The notes under the pieces were generated by a model. It ran no database searches and had not been told where the DNA came from. It saw only the letters and a list, made by a program, of their open reading frames with translations. A program made the translations under genes and the position numbers. A stretch of 64,000 bases of DNA from Rhizobium sp. CIAT894 (GTDB lineage Bacteria > Pseudomonadota > Alphaproteobacteria > Rhizobiales > Rhizobiaceae). This document shows, piece after piece, positions 55,213 to 64,000 of this stretch. The stretch covers positions 209,668-273,667 of the forward strand of contig NZ_CP020949.1 in NCBI RefSeq assembly GCF_000172795.2, written 5' to 3'. Each line of letters starts with the position of its first letter. The stretch's first letter is position 1.

Positions 55213-57652
55213 GGGCGATCCCCCTTTGCTGGAGCCAGTGAAGAGGCCACGTGGCCCCATGTTCGGAGTGAAGCGCGCGAATTTGCTTCAGATCGTCCTT
55301 GCCAGTCGCCCCGACAAACGAGAGCGCGACCGGGCCGAGCGCCATGTTGAACAAACGACGACCTTCGGGAGAGACGACGTAGTATTCGCGCTTGGGAATG
55401 GCGGTTGCGACGATCTCGATTTGCCGTTCGTTGAAGCCGATGCGCTCATAGAACTCTCGTGTGCCCGGCTCGCGTGCCGCGCCGTTTGGCAGGCAGATTT
55501 TTGTCGGGCAGCTCTCCTTGAGCACGTCGATGATCCCGGATCGTTCGGCGTCCGAGATCGATTGGGTGGCGAGCACGACAGCGCAATTGGCCTTGCGCAA
55601 GACCTTCAGCCATTCCCGGACCTTTTCGCGGAACACCGGATGGCCGAGCATCAACCAGGCCTCGTCGAGAATGATCAGGCTAGGCGCTCCGGTCAGGCGT
55701 TTCTCGATGCGGCGAAAAAGGTAGGTGAGAACCGGAACGAGATTGCGCTCGCCCATGTTCATCAATTCCTCGATCTCGAAGCACTGGAAGGCGCCGAGCG
55801 CAAGACCGTCCATTTCGGCATCGAGCAGCTGGCCCATCGGACCATCAACGGTGTAGTGATGCAGCGCGTCCTTGATCTCACGCATCTGGACGCCGGAGAC
55901 AAAATCGGAAAGCGAGCGGCCGCGGGATTCGGCCATCAACGCCAACTGCCTGGAGATGGCATTGCGATAGTCCGGCGTGATGGTCACACCCTGCAACGCC
56001 ACAAGTGTCTCGATCCACTCGGCTGCCCAGGCACGGTCCCCATCGGTCGACAGTTCTACCAACGGACAAAAGGCAAGCGGCCTCAACTCACCGTCCGCTG
56101 ACGGGCCGATATCCCCGCCGACTTGGTAGTGATCCCCATTGAGACCGAGCGTCAGAGGTAGCATTGAGCCGCCCTTGTCGAAGGCGAACACCTGAGCATT
56201 TGCATAACGCCGGAACTGCGCGGCAATCAGCGCCAGCAGGGTCGATTTCCCGGAACCGGTTGGGCCGAAGATAAGCGTATGTCCCACATCGTCGACATGC
56301 AGGTTAAGCCGGAACGGCGTCGATCCAGAGGCCACCTGCATCAGCGGTGGCGAGGCCGGCGGATAAAACGGACAAGGCGCGGTCGGACTGCCCGACCAGA
56401 CCGAGTTCAGCGGAATAAGATCGGCGAGATTGCGGGTGTTGATCAGCGGCTCGCGAATGTTGGCATAGGAGACGCCGGGCAGGCTACCGAGAAAGGCATC
56501 CGTCGCGTTTAGTGTCTCGATGCGTGCGCCAAAACCTTCTGCCTGGATCAGGCGACGGATCGCCTCGCACTTTTCCTGCAACTGGCCCGGGGCTTCTTCG
56601 AAGACCACGATGACCGGTGTGTAATAGCCATAAGCGACGAGCTGCGATGAGGCTTCCGCGATGGCGTCCTCTGTCTCCGCCACCATCAGCAGGGCATCCT
56701 GATCGACCGAGCGGCTTTGTGTCTGGAAAAGCTGGTCGAAGAATGGGCGCACCTTCTGCTGCCATTTCTTGCGCGTGCGTTCCAGGCGTGCCCGTGCCTC
56801 TTCAGCGTCGAGGAAGACGAAGCGGGAGGACCAGCGATAGGTGAGCGGCATCCGGTCGAGCGTATTGAGAATGCCCGGCCAGCTTTCGGCTGGCAGCCCA
56901 TCGATGGCGACCACGCCCAGAAAGCGGTTCTCGACCAGTGGGGTCAGTCCATGCTGCAACTCGGCCGTTACCAGCCAGTCGAGATACATGGGGATGTCCG
57001 GCAGGCGAACCGGATGGTTTTCACCGGTGACGCAGAAACGGATGAACTGGAAGAGCTCGTCGTATCGCGCGACACGGAACCCACCGCGATCCGGCGTTTC
57101 CCGTGTCATCATCCGGCGGATCGAAACTACGTTGGCGAGGTACTGTTCCACCTCCCGGATCGAGGTCAAAAAGCTTTGCAGCACCGTGTTGGCATAGGTG
57201 GCTGAACGGCTGGCCGCATCCGAATAGATATACCGGGTCAGCCCGGAGCGGCGCGGCTCGGGCGGACGCCACGTCAGGATCAGCGCATGGCGGCTCTCAA
57301 AATGCCCCTTCTCCTTCTGGAAATGCGTCCTCCGCTCGTCGTCGATGGCGCGCGTCACTGGATCGAGGAAGTGGGAATTGATTTCAGTTGGGTAATCACC
57401 AGTCGGCACCCGCAGAGCCTCCACCTGGATCATCCATCCGGAGCCCAGCCGCGACAGGATCGCGTTGATCTGTCGCGACACCTCGTTGCGCTCGGCGTCG
57501 GTCGAACTTTCGCTGTCCGGCCCCGCGAAATACCAGCCGGCCATCAGCGAGCCATCCTTCAACAGGATGACGCCGTTATCGACCAGGCCGGCATACGGCA
57601 CCAGATCGGCAAAGGACGGTCCGGAATGCCGGAATGATTTGAGGGCGACCAT
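55184..57652 (-). CDS. trbE: Conjugal transfer ATPase TrbE
   Basis: An 822-residue VirB4-type ATPase that energises pilus assembly and substrate transfer. The N-terminal CagE/TrbE domain is followed by Walker A GPTGSGKSTL near 450-460, Walker B SLIILDEAWLML near 640, and ATQSISDAERSGIIDVLKE near 690. GAGGGG lies before the ATG. It overlaps trbJ by 29 bases. Confidence 0.95.
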   Translation of the reverse strand: MVALKSFRHSGPSFADLVPYAGLVDNGVILLKDGSLMAGWYFAGPDSESSTDAERNEVSRQINAILSRLGSGWMIQVEALRVPTGDYPTEINSHFLDPVTRAIDDERRTHFQKEKGHFESRHALILTWRPPEPRRSGLTRYIYSDAASRSATYANTVLQSFLTSIREVEQYLANVVSIRRMMTRETPDRGGFRVARYDELFQFIRFCVTGENHPVRLPDIPMYLDWLVTAELQHGLTPLVENRFLGVVAIDGLPAESWPGILNTLDRMPLTYRWSSRFVFLDAEEARARLERTRKKWQQKVRPFFDQLFQTQSRSVDQDALLMVAETEDAIAEASSQLVAYGYYTPVIVVFEEAPGQLQEKCEAIRRLIQAEGFGARIETLNATDAFLGSLPGVSYANIREPLINTRNLADLIPLNSVWSGSPTAPCPFYPPASPPLMQVASGSTPFRLNLHVDDVGHTLIFGPTGSGKSTLLALIAAQFRRYANAQVFAFDKGGSMLPLTLGLNGDHYQVGGDIGPSADGELRPLAFCPLVELSTDGDRAWAAEWIETLVALQGVTITPDYRNAISRQLALMAESRGRSLSDFVSGVQMREIKDALHHYTVDGPMGQLLDAEMDGLALGAFQCFEIEELMNMGERNLVPVLTYLFRRIEKRLTGAPSLIILDEAWLMLGHPVFREKVREWLKVLRKANCAVVLATQSISDAERSGIIDVLKESCPTKICLPNGAAREPGTREFYERIGFNERQIEIVATAIPKREYYVVSPEGRRLFNMALGPVALSFVGATGKDDLKQIRALHSEHGATWPLHWLQQRGIAHAETLFPTS

Positions 57653-57662
57653 CTGCAGCCCC

Positions 57663-57962
57663 TCAGAACTTGCGCCACGGCGACGAGGTCGCGCGATAGA
57701 ACGTCTTGTAGGAGATATGGCGGAGATAAACGCGCCGCATCAGGGGATCAGCTTTCGCCATCATACGCAGCGCCGCGACCGCGACCAGCCAAATCGCGAT
57801 GCCGAACAGGGCCGCATACCAGGTCAAGACGACGAAGATCAGGATGATGGCCGCAAGCGCCGTCAATAGCACCAGCTCGCGGTCGGCACCCATCAACAGG
57901 TTCGGCCGCGATAGCGCCCGGTGTACCCGCGAGCGTTCGAGAGAAGAGCCCACCTCAGCCAT
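57663..57962 (-). CDS. trbD: Conjugal transfer protein TrbD
   Basis: A 99-residue VirB3-like inner-membrane protein. Two adjacent hydrophobic segments ([20 protein letters not shown] and [15 protein letters not shown]) follow a basic start ([20 protein letters not shown]), the standard layout. The start overlaps the trbC stop by eight bases. Confidence 0.93.
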   Translation of the reverse strand: MAEVGSSLERSRVHRALSRPNLLMGADRELVLLTALAAIILIFVVLTWYAALFGIAIWLVAVAALRMMAKADPLMRRVYLRHISYKTFYRATSSPWRKF

Positions 57963-58359
57963 GAGCCCCCTCCCCCACTGTGGCCGGCGTCATCGTCGAT
58001 TCGGGAGTGTTTTGCTCGGCCTGTGTATGAGCCTCGCCGATTGATGCGCCGGTCGCGCCGAAAAGGGCGACGATCTGGGTGGCCCCAAGCAGGACGCCAC
58101 CCACCAGCGCCACATAGCAAAGCCGCCTCGCGAAATCATTCAGCTCGCCCCCGAAGATCAGCATGGCGCCGGCAATGGCAACGGCGGCGAGCGCGATGAA
58201 CCCCGCGACAGGCCCGGTGATCGATTGCTGGATCTGCTCGAGCGGCGCCTCCCACGGGAGACTGCCACCGCCGGAAGAGGCAAGTGCTGAATCTGGAAGG
58301 CAAATTGCAACGGCGGCCAGTGCCGCACAGGTGAGAAGAATATTGATTCTACGCGACAT
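57955..58359 (-). CDS. trbC: Conjugal transfer pilin TrbC
   Basis: A 134-residue VirB2-like pilin precursor. It has a long signal sequence ([23 protein letters not shown]) and two hydrophobic helices ([20 protein letters not shown] and [20 protein letters not shown]) around the conserved [10 protein letters not shown] loop. The ATG at 58359 follows GAGGA and overlaps the trbB end; another ATG four codons upstream is possible. Confidence 0.9.
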   Translation of the reverse strand: MSRRINILLTCAALAAVAICLPDSALASSGGGSLPWEAPLEQIQQSITGPVAGFIALAAVAIAGAMLIFGGELNDFARRLCYVALVGGVLLGATQIVALFGATGASIGEAHTQAEQNTPESTMTPATVGEGAHG

Positions 58360-59320
58360 GGCTGTCCTCATCGATCTGGGCATAGTGTTCGGTCTGATAG
58401 CGGCCGTTGCGGTATCCCTCGATGTGGATGACCTCGCGGACCCGCCTCCCCTTCCCCGTTCGCTCAATGGAGACGACGAGATCGACGGCCTCGCCGATCA
58501 CCTCCTGCATCGGCTGCTGACTGGCTTCCGCCGTCAGTTGCTCCAGCCGGCGCAAGGCCGACATCGCCGTGTTGGAGTGAATTGTGGTGACACCGCCGGG
58601 ATGTCCCGTGTTCCAGGCTTTGAGCAGGGTAAGGGCCGCGCCGTCGCGGACCTCGCCGACAATGATGCGGTCGGGCCGCAGGCGCATCGTGCTCTTCAGC
58701 AGGCGCGCCATGTCGATGGTGTCGCTTGTATGCAGAGACACGGCATTTTCGGCGGCGCATTGAATCTCGGCGGTGTCTTCGAGGATAACCATCCGATCGT
58801 CCGGGGCGGCAGTCACGATCTCCGCGATGATGGCGTTGGCGAGAGTGGTCTTGCCCGACCCGGTGCCCCCGGAAATGACGATGTTCATTCGCGCGTCGAT
58901 GGCGCTTCGAATGGCGGAAGCCTGTGCTTCAGTCATCGCCTTTGACTTTACATATTCCGTGAGCGGGATCAGACGCGAGGCACGACGGCGGATGGTGAAT
59001 GCCGGACTTGAAACGACCGGTGGCAACAGCCCCTCAAAGCGGTGTCCACCGATCGGCAGTTCGCCGGAGATGATCGGCCGTTCGTCGTCGGCTTCCGACT
59101 GCAGGGCGTGGGCAACACTGCCAATGACGACTTCAGCGGCGGCAGAGGTCATCGCGCCGGCTGGTGCCACGCCGTGCCCGAGCCGTTCGATAAACAAACG
59201 GCCGTCGGGATTGAGCATGATTTCGACCACGGTCGTGTCATCGAGCGCGACGCAGAGCTGGTCGCCAAGGGCGTCCTGCAGTTTGCGGACCAGGCGGGGA
59301 TGGGAACGGAGCAGGGTCAC
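58349..59320 (-). CDS. trbB: Conjugal transfer ATPase TrbB
   Basis: A 323-residue VirB11-type hexameric ATPase. Walker A is [14 protein letters not shown] near 160-172, the Asp box follows in [11 protein letters not shown], and Walker B-like [15 protein letters not shown] and the His box [18 protein letters not shown] come after. The GTG start at 59320 overlaps the traI stop (GTGA), giving the usual family length; a longer frame exists but lacks family sequence. Confidence 0.93.
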   Translation of the reverse strand: MTLLRSHPRLVRKLQDALGDQLCVALDDTTVVEIMLNPDGRLFIERLGHGVAPAGAMTSAAAEVVIGSVAHALQSEADDERPIISGELPIGGHRFEGLLPPVVSSPAFTIRRRASRLIPLTEYVKSKAMTEAQASAIRSAIDARMNIVISGGTGSGKTTLANAIIAEIVTAAPDDRMVILEDTAEIQCAAENAVSLHTSDTIDMARLLKSTMRLRPDRIIVGEVRDGAALTLLKAWNTGHPGGVTTIHSNTAMSALRRLEQLTAEASQQPMQEVIGEAVDLVVSIERTGKGRRVREVIHIEGYRNGRYQTEHYAQIDEDSHVA

Positions 59321-59952
59321 GCAGCGCTCCGGATCTGACGGTCGTGATGTTCGGCGATCGAGTGGTAACCCTGCGGGCAAACGCGTTCAAAACTTTCCTG
59401 ATTGGCTGGCAGGGTTCCGGCGACGGCCACGGTATTGCCGATCGCCACAGGATAGCCAAGCCGCTTCATAGGCCATCCGGCCCGGTTCAGGATGCGCTCG
59501 AAGCGCAGGTCAGTGGCCGTGACGATCTCGTCGTAGCCGTTTGCCATCGCCCATTCGATGATCCCGGCAAACATGGTGAGCGTCGCGAGATGGAGCTGAC
59601 CCCCTCCCCTTCGCTCAGCCACGGACGTATCGACGCAAAAGCGCGAGCTCTCGGCAATGCTGGCCGACGCACCGAGCGAACCGGACGCCAGCAATTGCGG
59701 GAATGTCTGCTCCAGCATTGTTGGCCCCAATGCCGGCAGCAGGCGCGCGCAGCCGACGACCCTTTGGCCGTCTGTGACCGCAAGGATATAGGTCGGATCG
59801 AAGTCGTCGTACTCGTCACGCTCGCCGGTTTCAGTGATGGTGACATCCCATGCAAGGCGCTCGCGGAAAACTGCCGCGCGCAGACGATGCATCTGCTTCA
59901 GGAGATCCATATGATCGACGTATCGATTAGGGGAAACGGTCAAAATCTGCAT
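59317..59952 (-). CDS. traI: Acyl-homoserine-lactone synthase TraI
   Basis: A 211-residue LuxI-family enzyme that makes a quorum signal, on related plasmids 3-oxo-octanoyl-homoserine lactone, from S-adenosylmethionine and acyl-ACP. The conserved residues appear in LRAAVFRERLAWDV, EYDDFDPTYIL, GCARLLP and ESSRFCVD. The ATG at 59952 gives the standard TraI length; the frame runs 49 codons further upstream through the tra-box region. First gene of the trb operon. The receptor TraR is not in this window. Confidence 0.94.
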   Translation of the reverse strand: MQILTVSPNRYVDHMDLLKQMHRLRAAVFRERLAWDVTITETGERDEYDDFDPTYILAVTDGQRVVGCARLLPALGPTMLEQTFPQLLASGSLGASASIAESSRFCVDTSVAERRGGGQLHLATLTMFAGIIEWAMANGYDEIVTATDLRFERILNRAGWPMKRLGYPVAIGNTVAVAGTLPANQESFERVCPQGYHSIAEHHDRQIRSAA

Positions 59953-60013
59953 ATCAATCTCCGCATGATGTAGACATGCGGGGAGAAAGACCATCTGAGG
60001 AGCTGCGTGGCTA

Positions 60014-60029
60014 TCTGCAGATCTGCAGA
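60014..60029. promoter_or_regulatory. tra-box-like palindrome 1
   Basis: TCTGCAGATCTGCAGA is a perfect 16-base palindrome 62 bases before the traI start. Known tra boxes bound by TraR have GTGCAGATCTGCAC at their core; here the outer G and C of that core are C and G. It is placed to activate traI-trb and, on the other side, repABC. Confidence 0.7.
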
Positions 60030-60102
60030 GGCTGATTCTATCGCCTGGTTTGGGTTTGAGAGTCTGAACGCTCCAAATAGTGTGTAAAACCCACGTCAAC
60101 GT

Positions 60103-60116
60103 CTGCAGATCTGCAG
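60103..60116. promoter_or_regulatory. tra-box-like palindrome 2
   Basis: CTGCAGATCTGCAG, the same core as palindrome 1, is centred 88 bases from it and about 220 bases before the repA start. Two tra boxes between divergent traI and repA are known from Ti plasmids, where TraR couples transfer with copy number. Confidence 0.7.
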
Positions 60117-60328
60117 TTTCGGTCGGCTGTACGCCGCAAGTGAATTCTGCCTAACTAACCGAAAGTTATTGCAGATTCGGCAGAGAGAGCTAAGTCGGGC
60201 GAATATTGTTAACCTGTTGTTAACTTTAAACCTCTTGCGACACTGTGGGAATCGGGAGATAGTTTCGCAAATGATGGCATTGTGGCCATTTTTTCGAAAG
60301 TGAAGACCTCCAGGATATAGTTCGCAAA

Positions 60329-61519
60329 ATGAGCAGTTCGCAGCCGAATCGTTTCGATATCGAGATTGCCCAACAAGGGGCAAAGATCTCAAGCGCATTG
60401 CATATGCTGCGCAGCCAGCAGTATCCCCCTGACGCTCGCAAAGGCCTGCGGAAATTTCAATTGGGGGAAGTCGCGGAGTTCATGGGGGTCACCCAGACTC
60501 ACCTTCGACAGATTCATTCTGACGGAAAGGGACCAGAGATAGAGTCGGTCAGTGGACGCCGATATTATACGGCTGACCAGATGTTGGAACTCCGAGACTA
60601 TCTTGAAGCCAATAAGAAATCCGACAAGAGGTACTACGTTCCCAGGCGCCGTGAGGGCGAACCCATGCAGGTCGTCTCAGTCGTAAATTTCAAGGGTGGG
60701 AGCGGTAAGACCACGACCGCCGCACACCTCGCACAATATCTGGCTCTTACTGGCCATCGCGTGCTGGCGGTCGATCTCGATCCTCAGGCATCCCTGACCT
60801 CTCTGTTCGGTATCCAGCCAGAACTGGACGATACGGCGTCCCTATACGAGGCGCTTCGTTTCGATGACGAGCGCAAGTCGATTGCGGATGTCATTCAGTC
60901 AACAAACATTCCGGGCCTCGACGTCGTGCCGGCGAGCTTGGTTCTCCAGGAGTACGAGTACGATGTGCCGCTCGCGATCTCTTCGAAAAAGGGAGAGGAT
61001 GGGCGCCTCTTCTACATGCGAATAGCCAGCGCTTTGAAGCAGGTAGATGAGAGATATGACGTGGTCGTCATCGATTGCCCCCCACAACTGGGTTACTTGA
61101 CCATCACCGCCCTTATGGCATCGACCGGGATTCTCATCACGATCCATCCCCAGATGTTGGACATCATGTCAATGAGCCAGTTCTTGATGATGCTGGGCGG
61201 CATTATGGGTCCGGTTGCGGAGGCGGGTGCTGAGATGCGGGTACAATGGTTCCGCTACCTCATCACGCGTTTCGAGCCGACGGATATCCCGCAGGCCCAG
61301 ATGGTCGGGTTTATGCAATCCATGTTTGCTCAGCAAATGTTGCGAAACCACGTTCTGAAATCGACGGCGATTTCCGATGCTTCCATCAAGAAGCAGACGT
61401 TGTACGAGGTCGAGCGAGGTGATTTCGTAAGGTCCACCTACGATCGAGCGATGGAAAGCTTGAATGCGGCTAACGGTGAAATCGTCGATCTCATTCATGG
61501 CGCTTGGGGACGGAAATGA
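60329..61519 (+). CDS. repA: Plasmid partitioning protein RepA
   Basis: A 396-residue ParA-type ATPase. The N-terminal DNA-binding part includes GEVAEFMGVTQTHLRQIH (about 45-63) and the C-terminal ATPase has the deviant Walker A KGGSGKTTTA near 120, AVDLDPQASLTSLFG, and VVIDCPPQLGY. RepA segregates the plasmid with RepB and represses the repABC promoter. It is divergent from traI across a 376-base region holding the two tra boxes. Confidence 0.96.
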   Translation: MSSSQPNRFDIEIAQQGAKISSALHMLRSQQYPPDARKGLRKFQLGEVAEFMGVTQTHLRQIHSDGKGPEIESVSGRRYYTADQMLELRDYLEANKKSDKRYYVPRRREGEPMQVVSVVNFKGGSGKTTTAAHLAQYLALTGHRVLAVDLDPQASLTSLFGIQPELDDTASLYEALRFDDERKSIADVIQSTNIPGLDVVPASLVLQEYEYDVPLAISSKKGEDGRLFYMRIASALKQVDERYDVVVIDCPPQLGYLTITALMASTGILITIHPQMLDIMSMSQFLMMLGGIMGPVAEAGAEMRVQWFRYLITRFEPTDIPQAQMVGFMQSMFAQQMLRNHVLKSTAISDASIKKQTLYEVERGDFVRSTYDRAMESLNAANGEIVDLIHGAWGRK

Positions 61520-61603
61520 CACGCTTGTCAGCCGTTTTTTCCGGCATTTTTCCTATTGGTGCCAACGCCTTATCATGGTTGAGCACAGGCTTGGAGGGCG
61601 GTT

Positions 61604-62599
61604 ATGTCTCGTGAGAATCCTTTTGCAAAATTAGACATGGCTTCGATTACGGCTAATCAGACGCCGACGAAGCCCGGCTACGGCATGACAGGAGCAGCAA
61701 AGACGGTTGTTCGTTCCATTGAAGATATGGCGGAGAACACCAAGAAGCTTATGGAGGGCGAGGTGATCGTGGATCTGGATCCACGGCTGATTGACGCTTC
61801 CTTTATTGCCGACCGTCTTTCGGACGATGGGGAGGAGTTTCAGGAACTCCTTCAAGCTATCAAGGAATCTGGTCAAACAACGCCTATCCTGGTTCGACCC
61901 AGCTCTACGGACAGTAAGCGATATATGGTCGTCTTCGGCCATCGTCGCCTCAAGGTCGCTCGGGAACTGGGCCTACCCGTCAAAGCCATCGTCAAGAAGC
62001 TCGACGACATCACCTCGGCGATTGTCCAAGGGCAGGAGAACGCAGCCCGTTCGAACCTGTCGTTCATAGAGCGCGCCTACTTCGCCCAGAACCTGCTTGC
62101 GTCGGGAATGACCAAGGATGTGGTTCGATCGTCGCTCGCAATCGATGAGGCGATGCTCTCCAAGATGCTCGGAGTTGTCGAGACGGTCCCGGCCTCAATT
62201 ATCCAAGCATTGGGCGCATCCAAGAAGATCGGCCGCGACAGATGGCTGAGCCTTCGGCAATTGGTTCTTGCCCCTGCCCTGTCGAAGGTCGCAGTGGAGC
62301 ATTCGGGATCCGCTGAGTTCCTGAAGCTCGATGAAGACGAGCGGTTCGATGAACTTCATGACTACCTGAAGCGATACAAGGTCAAATCGGCTGCAAAGAC
62401 GCCGAAGACAGCTGCGCCCGCGAAGGATTGGACGTCGAGCGATCGGTCGCTGAATTTCGTGATGAACGCGAAGTCGAAGAAGGTTGCCATTGAGCTTTCG
62501 AATGTCGAGGCGAAGCCCTTCAGCGACTGGCTTTCCGCCCACATGGATCGTTTGTACGACGAGTACAGAGGATCGAAACAAAAAACCGACGGAGACTAA
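61604..62599 (+). CDS. repB: Plasmid partitioning protein RepB
   Basis: A 331-residue ParB-type centromere-binding protein. The ParB N-domain (DSKRYMVVFGHRRLKVARELG, AIVQGQENAARSNLSFIERA) and helix-turn-helix (SSLAIDEAMLSKMLGVVETV) are clear. The rhizobial RepB family signature SRENPFAKLD is at the N-terminus. I did not find a 16-base parS palindrome in the window; it may lie just outside. Confidence 0.95.
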   Translation: MSRENPFAKLDMASITANQTPTKPGYGMTGAAKTVVRSIEDMAENTKKLMEGEVIVDLDPRLIDASFIADRLSDDGEEFQELLQAIKESGQTTPILVRPSSTDSKRYMVVFGHRRLKVARELGLPVKAIVKKLDDITSAIVQGQENAARSNLSFIERAYFAQNLLASGMTKDVVRSSLAIDEAMLSKMLGVVETVPASIIQALGASKKIGRDRWLSLRQLVLAPALSKVAVEHSGSAEFLKLDEDERFDELHDYLKRYKVKSAAKTPKTAAPAKDWTSSDRSLNFVMNAKSKKVAIELSNVEAKPFSDWLSAHMDRLYDEYRGSKQKTDGD

Positions 62600-62604
62600 G
62601 CCGC

Positions 62605-62700
62605 AAAAGAAAAAGGCCCCCAAACGGTAAACCGTGGAAGCCTCTCTCGTCATCTCTAGCAGGATCGAGAATCGCATTTCCCGGAATCACAGTCAAGAGT
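62605..62700 (-). ncRNA. Counter-transcribed RNA of repABC (ctRNA)
   Basis: The repB-repC gap encodes, on the minus strand, the small antisense RNA that limits RepC synthesis in all studied repABC plasmids. The terminator hairpin spans 62615-62642 (GGCTTCCACGG pairing with CCGTTTGGGGGCC on the minus strand), followed by a T-run. The 5' end is estimated, not seen. Confidence 0.65.
62615..62642 (-). terminator. Rho-independent terminator of the ctRNA
   Basis: On the minus strand a GC-rich hairpin with loop TTTA is directly followed by CTTTTTCTTTT, a standard intrinsic terminator at the site where repABC ctRNAs end. Confidence 0.7.
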
Positions 62701-62755
62701 CTTGGCGCCGATTTGGTGAGCGGATTTCTTTTGCCTAACGAAAGGTGAGAGAAAA

Positions 62756-64000
62756 ATGCAGACGGGACATGTAACGACGCCCTTTGGGCGGCGGCCGATG
62801 TCGCTTGCCCTGGTCAAAGGCCAGATGGCGATCGCAGATTCAAGTCCAGGCGCGCGTATTGAAAAGTGGAAAGTATTTCGCGACGTTTGCGAGGCGCGGG
62901 AACGCTTCGGCCTTCAGGACAGAGCGCTAGCGGTTCTCGATGCGCTCTTGACGTTCTATCCCAATGGGGAGCTTGACGCTGAACACGGCCTTGTAGTGTT
63001 TCCGTCCAATGCACAGCTGTCCGTACGCGCTCACGGGATTACGGAAACCACACTCCGCCGGCAGCTCGGCGCACTCGTCGATGCCGGGCTCATCCAGCGC
63101 CGCGACAGTCCAAATGGTAAGCGGTACGCACACCGCAATCGCGATGGTGAAATCGAGCAGGCATATGGTTTTGATCTAACGCCACTCTTGGCTCGCGCCA
63201 AGGAGCTTGCAATGTTAGCACAAGACGTCGCCGCAGAACGTATGCGCTTTCGGAGAGCAAAGGAAGCTCTCACGATCTGCAGACGCGATGTCCGCAAGCT
63301 AATCTCGGCTGCGATCGAGGAGGGTGCGTCAGGCAACTGGGGGAAGGTTGAAACGGCGTATATTGGTATCCTCGCGCGGCTTCCGCGCTATCCCGGCAGG
63401 ACACAAGTCGAAGCGGCGCTTGATGAAATGGAGCTCCTGCGCGAAGAGGTACTCAATATATTGGAAATTCAACTAAATACCGATAATTTGAAGGGCAATG
63501 CCATTCAAAATGACCGCCACATACAGAATTCAAATACCGAATCTATAAATGAATTTGAACCTTGCACTGGAAAGGCTCAGGGCGAAAACTTGGCGGAACA
63601 GCCGCACCCAAAGAGCGTGACGCCCCGAGACACCAAGGCTAAACTCGAACAGATCAGGGCGTTCCCGTTGGGAATGGTGCTTCGAGCCTGCCCGCAGATT
63701 ACTGACTATGGGCCGGTCGGCGGCATTTCGAATTGGCGGGAGTTAATGGCGGCGGCCGTCGTAGTCCGCTCAATGTTGGGTGTCAGCCCATCGGCCTACG
63801 AGGAGGCCTGCAATGCCATGGGACCGGAAAATGCCGCAGCGGCGATGGCGTGCATTTTGGAACGCTCAAACTTTATCAATTCCGCCGGTGGCTATCTGCG
63901 CGACCTGACGAAACGCTCGGATCGGGGGGAGTTTTCGCTTGGGCCAATGCTGATGTCGTTGCTAAAGGCAAACGACCAAGGATATCGCAAGGTGAGCTGA
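62756..64000 (+). CDS. repC: Replication initiator RepC
   Basis: A 414-residue initiator, complete and ending on the last base of the window. TPFGRRPMSLALVKGQM near the start and FPSNAQLSVRAHGITETTLRRQLGALVDAGLIQRRDSPNGKRYAH (winged helix, about 80-125) are diagnostic. The C-terminal conserved domain includes RACPQITDYGPVGGISNWREL and LGVSPSAYEEACNAMGPENAA. In repABC plasmids the origin lies within repC. A GAAAGGTGAGAG ribosome site is present. Confidence 0.95.
   Translation: MQTGHVTTPFGRRPMSLALVKGQMAIADSSPGARIEKWKVFRDVCEARERFGLQDRALAVLDALLTFYPNGELDAEHGLVVFPSNAQLSVRAHGITETTLRRQLGALVDAGLIQRRDSPNGKRYAHRNRDGEIEQAYGFDLTPLLARAKELAMLAQDVAAERMRFRRAKEALTICRRDVRKLISAAIEEGASGNWGKVETAYIGILARLPRYPGRTQVEAALDEMELLREEVLNILEIQLNTDNLKGNAIQNDRHIQNSNTESINEFEPCTGKAQGENLAEQPHPKSVTPRDTKAKLEQIRAFPLGMVLRACPQITDYGPVGGISNWRELMAAAVVVRSMLGVSPSAYEEACNAMGPENAAAAMACILERSNFINSAGGYLRDLTKRSDRGEFSLGPMLMSLLKANDQGYRKVS

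Overview
The window looks like part of a repABC plasmid from a member of the Rhizobiaceae (Rhizobium, Agrobacterium or Sinorhizobium type). The evidence is a complete repABC replication module at the right end, a divergent quorum-sensing traI-trbBCDEJKLFGHI mating-pair operon arranged as on Ti and related plasmids, a rhizobial matABC-matR malonate module, and many high-GC catabolic cassettes interleaved with insertion sequences and decayed genes.

Layout. (1) 0-3.3 kb: the 3' end of an unknown gene, a DNA-ligase (LigD) C-terminal relic, and a complete IS21-family element with a 6-bp target duplication. (2) 3.4-8.1 kb: a wrecked MFS transporter, a TetR regulator, a cyclase-family hydrolase, a short-chain dehydrogenase and an XdhC-type maturation factor. 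Two near-identical palindromes suggest one TetR regulon. (3) 8.4-11.2 kb: a LacI regulator divergent from a HisD-like dehydrogenase of the sulfopropanediol type, followed by a relic of a D-2-hydroxyacid dehydrogenase. (4) 11.6-13.9 kb: a PEBP-like secreted protein, an AraC regulator and a YdhR-like small protein. (5) 14.0-24.8 kb: one long operon with a CoxG-like protein, an alpha/beta hydrolase, a three-subunit molybdenum hydroxylase and a complete LivKHMGF-type importer, facing a convergent LysR regulator. It looks like uptake and hydroxylation of an organic substrate, possibly an N-heterocycle, with XdhC and the cyclase/SDR genes of block 2 as plausible partners. (6) 25.0-28.5 kb: an insertion-sequence scrapyard, namely an IS3 orfB relic, an IS1111-subgroup IS110 element with a candidate bridge RNA, an intact IS3 element and an istB relic.

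(7) 28.7-38.4 kb: a cluster I interpret as canavanine (or a related homoserine-yielding compound) catabolism. It holds a PLP gamma-lyase, a guanidinium-type SMR exporter, homoserine dehydrogenase, aldehyde dehydrogenase, a DapA homologue, aspartate ammonia-lyase, a homoserine-kinase-like protein that lacks both catalytic aspartates, and an Lrp regulator. A second Lrp gene plus a kinase relic lies in inverted orientation at the left end, and an ArgP-like regulator relic lies at the right end. (8) 38.5-43.5 kb: a class-V PLP enzyme, a LysR regulator, and a divergent RidA-nitrilase-sulfite-oxidase-like operon. (9) 43.6-48.8 kb: matC, matB and matA (malonate import, activation to malonyl-CoA, decarboxylation to acetyl-CoA), divergent from matR, with a match to the described MatR operator between them. 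(10) 49.6-60.0 kb: the trb type IV secretion/conjugation operon led by traI (acyl-homoserine-lactone synthase). Two tra-box-like palindromes lie between traI and repA. No traR or traM is present here. (11) 60.3-64.0 kb: repA, repB, a counter-transcribed RNA region and repC, which ends on the last base.

Functions are assigned by reading motifs and family resemblance only; no database search was run. Starts were moved to internal codons where a Shine-Dalgarno sequence or the family length supports it.
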